Assembly (NCBI GenBank): GCA_023427355.1
Contig: JAEZBK010000246.1
Location: 1-6,919, forward strand
Length of the DNA stretch: 6,919 nucleotides
Direction: 5' to 3'
Origin: Pseudomonadota bacterium
Lineage (GTDB): Bacteria > Pseudomonadota > Alphaproteobacteria > Micropepsales > Micropepsaceae
A model generated the notes under the pieces. That model was not told the origin of the DNA and searched no databases. It saw nothing but the letters and a program-made list of their open reading frames with translations. Both the position numbers and the translations under genes were made by a program. Positions 6,490 to 6,919 of this stretch are shown piece after piece (position 1 is the first letter of the stretch; the number at the start of each line of letters is the position of its first letter).

Positions 6490-6518
6490 ATTATTTCCCC
6501 GCCCCTGCCCGCCGGCAA
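6490..6518 (-). promoter_or_regulatory. Candidate sigma-70-type promoter for the propeller gene
   Basis: On the minus strand TTGCCG (6518-6513) is followed after exactly 17 nt by AATAAT (6495-6490), which matches TATAAT at five of six positions. The -10 lies in the only clearly AT-rich patch of this GC-rich region. Transcription would start near 6483, giving a leader of about 26 nt that contains the Shine-Dalgarno site. This, together with the terminator upstream at 6588-6614, suggests the gene is transcribed separately from the quinoprotein gene to its right. Confidence 0.6.
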
Positions 6519-6587
6519 GGAACCAATTGTAAGACTTTGTCCCCGCCCCCCCATGCAGCAAACGCAACACCCGGCGGACCAAAGAAA

Positions 6588-6614
6588 AAGGGCGCGGGTA
6601 ACCCCCGCGCCCTT
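6588..6614 (-). terminator. Intrinsic terminator after the quinoprotein gene
   Basis: On the minus strand an 11-bp perfect stem, AAGGGCGCGGG with CCCGCGCCCTT, encloses a 5-nt loop and runs directly into TTTTTCTTT. It lies 26 nt beyond the stop at 6641. The long GC stem and U-tract make this the clearest terminator in the window. It separates the two quinoprotein genes into different transcripts. Confidence 0.92.
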
Positions 6615-6640
6615 CCCCGTCTGATTGTGCCGTCGCGCCG

Positions 6641-6919
6641 TCAGATGGTGCGCAGGCGATAGGCCAGCATCTCGCTGCCGCCCGAGCCCGAAGGCGCGAT
6701 GCACAGCACGATGTATTGCCAGCCGCCCACGGCATAGGTCATGGGCGTACCGGTCTGGCCCTCGGCCATCGGGATCGCGCCCAGCTCCTTGCCGGTCGCC
6801 TTGTCATAGGCGCGCAGCCACGCCACCTGCTGGCCCTGCGGCCCCGTCGCGGTGGTGTTGGGATCGCCGCAGATCACCAGCGTCTTGGTCACCAGCGGGC
6901 CGACATTGCCGGCCTGGCC
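6641..6919 (-). CDS. C-terminal end of a PQQ-dependent (membrane quinoprotein-type) dehydrogenase
   Basis: The gene enters from the right edge, so only its last 92 codons are present and its start is outside the window. The visible part has GPLVTKTLVICGDPN, then LRAYDKATGKELGAIPM, then GQTGTPMTYAVGGWQYIV, and ends EMLAYRLRTI. The sequence of PLVTKTL, AYDKATGKEL, GTPMTY and QYIV is the typical end of the eight-bladed PQQ dehydrogenases related to membrane glucose, quinate/shikimate or alcohol dehydrogenases. Relatives usually have Trp after KEL in this blade motif; here it is Gly. Substrate, heme content and membrane anchor cannot be judged from the tail. It has its own terminator and is unrelated in fold to the six-bladed protein encoded next to it. 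Confidence 0.82.
   Translation of the reverse strand, partial: GQAGNVGPLVTKTLVICGDPNTTATGPQGQQVAWLRAYDKATGKELGAIPMAEGQTGTPMTYAVGGWQYIVLCIAPSGSGGSEMLAYRLRTI

Noticed and set aside
6519..6587. A possible small gene or RNA between the two quinoprotein genes
   Set aside because: No start with a ribosome site, no promoter-terminator pair of its own and no clear structure apart from the terminator and promoter already listed.

Overview
This is a GC-rich window with tightly packed genes. Its gene content suggests an alphaproteobacterium, most likely a sphingomonad. The clues are a TonB-dependent receptor heading a vitamin B12 uptake operon, a BtuF with an SLNxCTDQ motif, and adjacent PQQ-type quinoproteins. 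The taxonomic call is an inference from gene style, not from a marker gene.

Left part (1-4459, all minus strand): a vitamin B12 (cobalamin/corrinoid) import operon, read right to left. A candidate promoter at about 4431-4459 is followed by a cobalamin riboswitch (about 4284-4422). Next come a leader of about 140 nt, btuB (outer-membrane TonB-dependent receptor, GTG start at 4141), btuF (periplasmic binding protein), btuC (permease) and btuD (ATPase, cut by the left window edge). Neighbouring genes overlap or nearly touch (26 nt overlap, ATGA overlap, 13 nt gap), which suggests one transcript. The set forms a complete route for corrinoid: BtuB moves it across the outer membrane, BtuF captures it, and BtuC/BtuD drive it into the cytoplasm. 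The riboswitch would shut the operon down when B12 is plentiful. The leader also holds a possible 18-codon ORF whose stop overlaps the btuB start, and a possible hairpin over the btuB Shine-Dalgarno sequence.

Middle (4499-5155, plus strand): a Prx6-type 1-Cys peroxiredoxin, divergent from the B12 operon and sharing a short intergenic region with its promoter. A symmetrical hairpin at 5172-5198 probably terminates both it and the convergent gene to its right.

Right part (5204-6919, minus strand): a complete secreted beta-propeller protein of the PQQ-dependent sugar/sorbosone dehydrogenase family, with its own plausible promoter. Beyond it is the C-terminal end of a second, unrelated PQQ-type quinoprotein dehydrogenase, followed by a strong intrinsic terminator. 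The complete propeller appears to have Asn where relatives carry the conserved catalytic His, inside a short DNA repeat.

I see no mobile element, CRISPR array, tRNA or rRNA. Most of the window is recognisable biology. The points worth a second look are in the btuB leader and the propeller active site.
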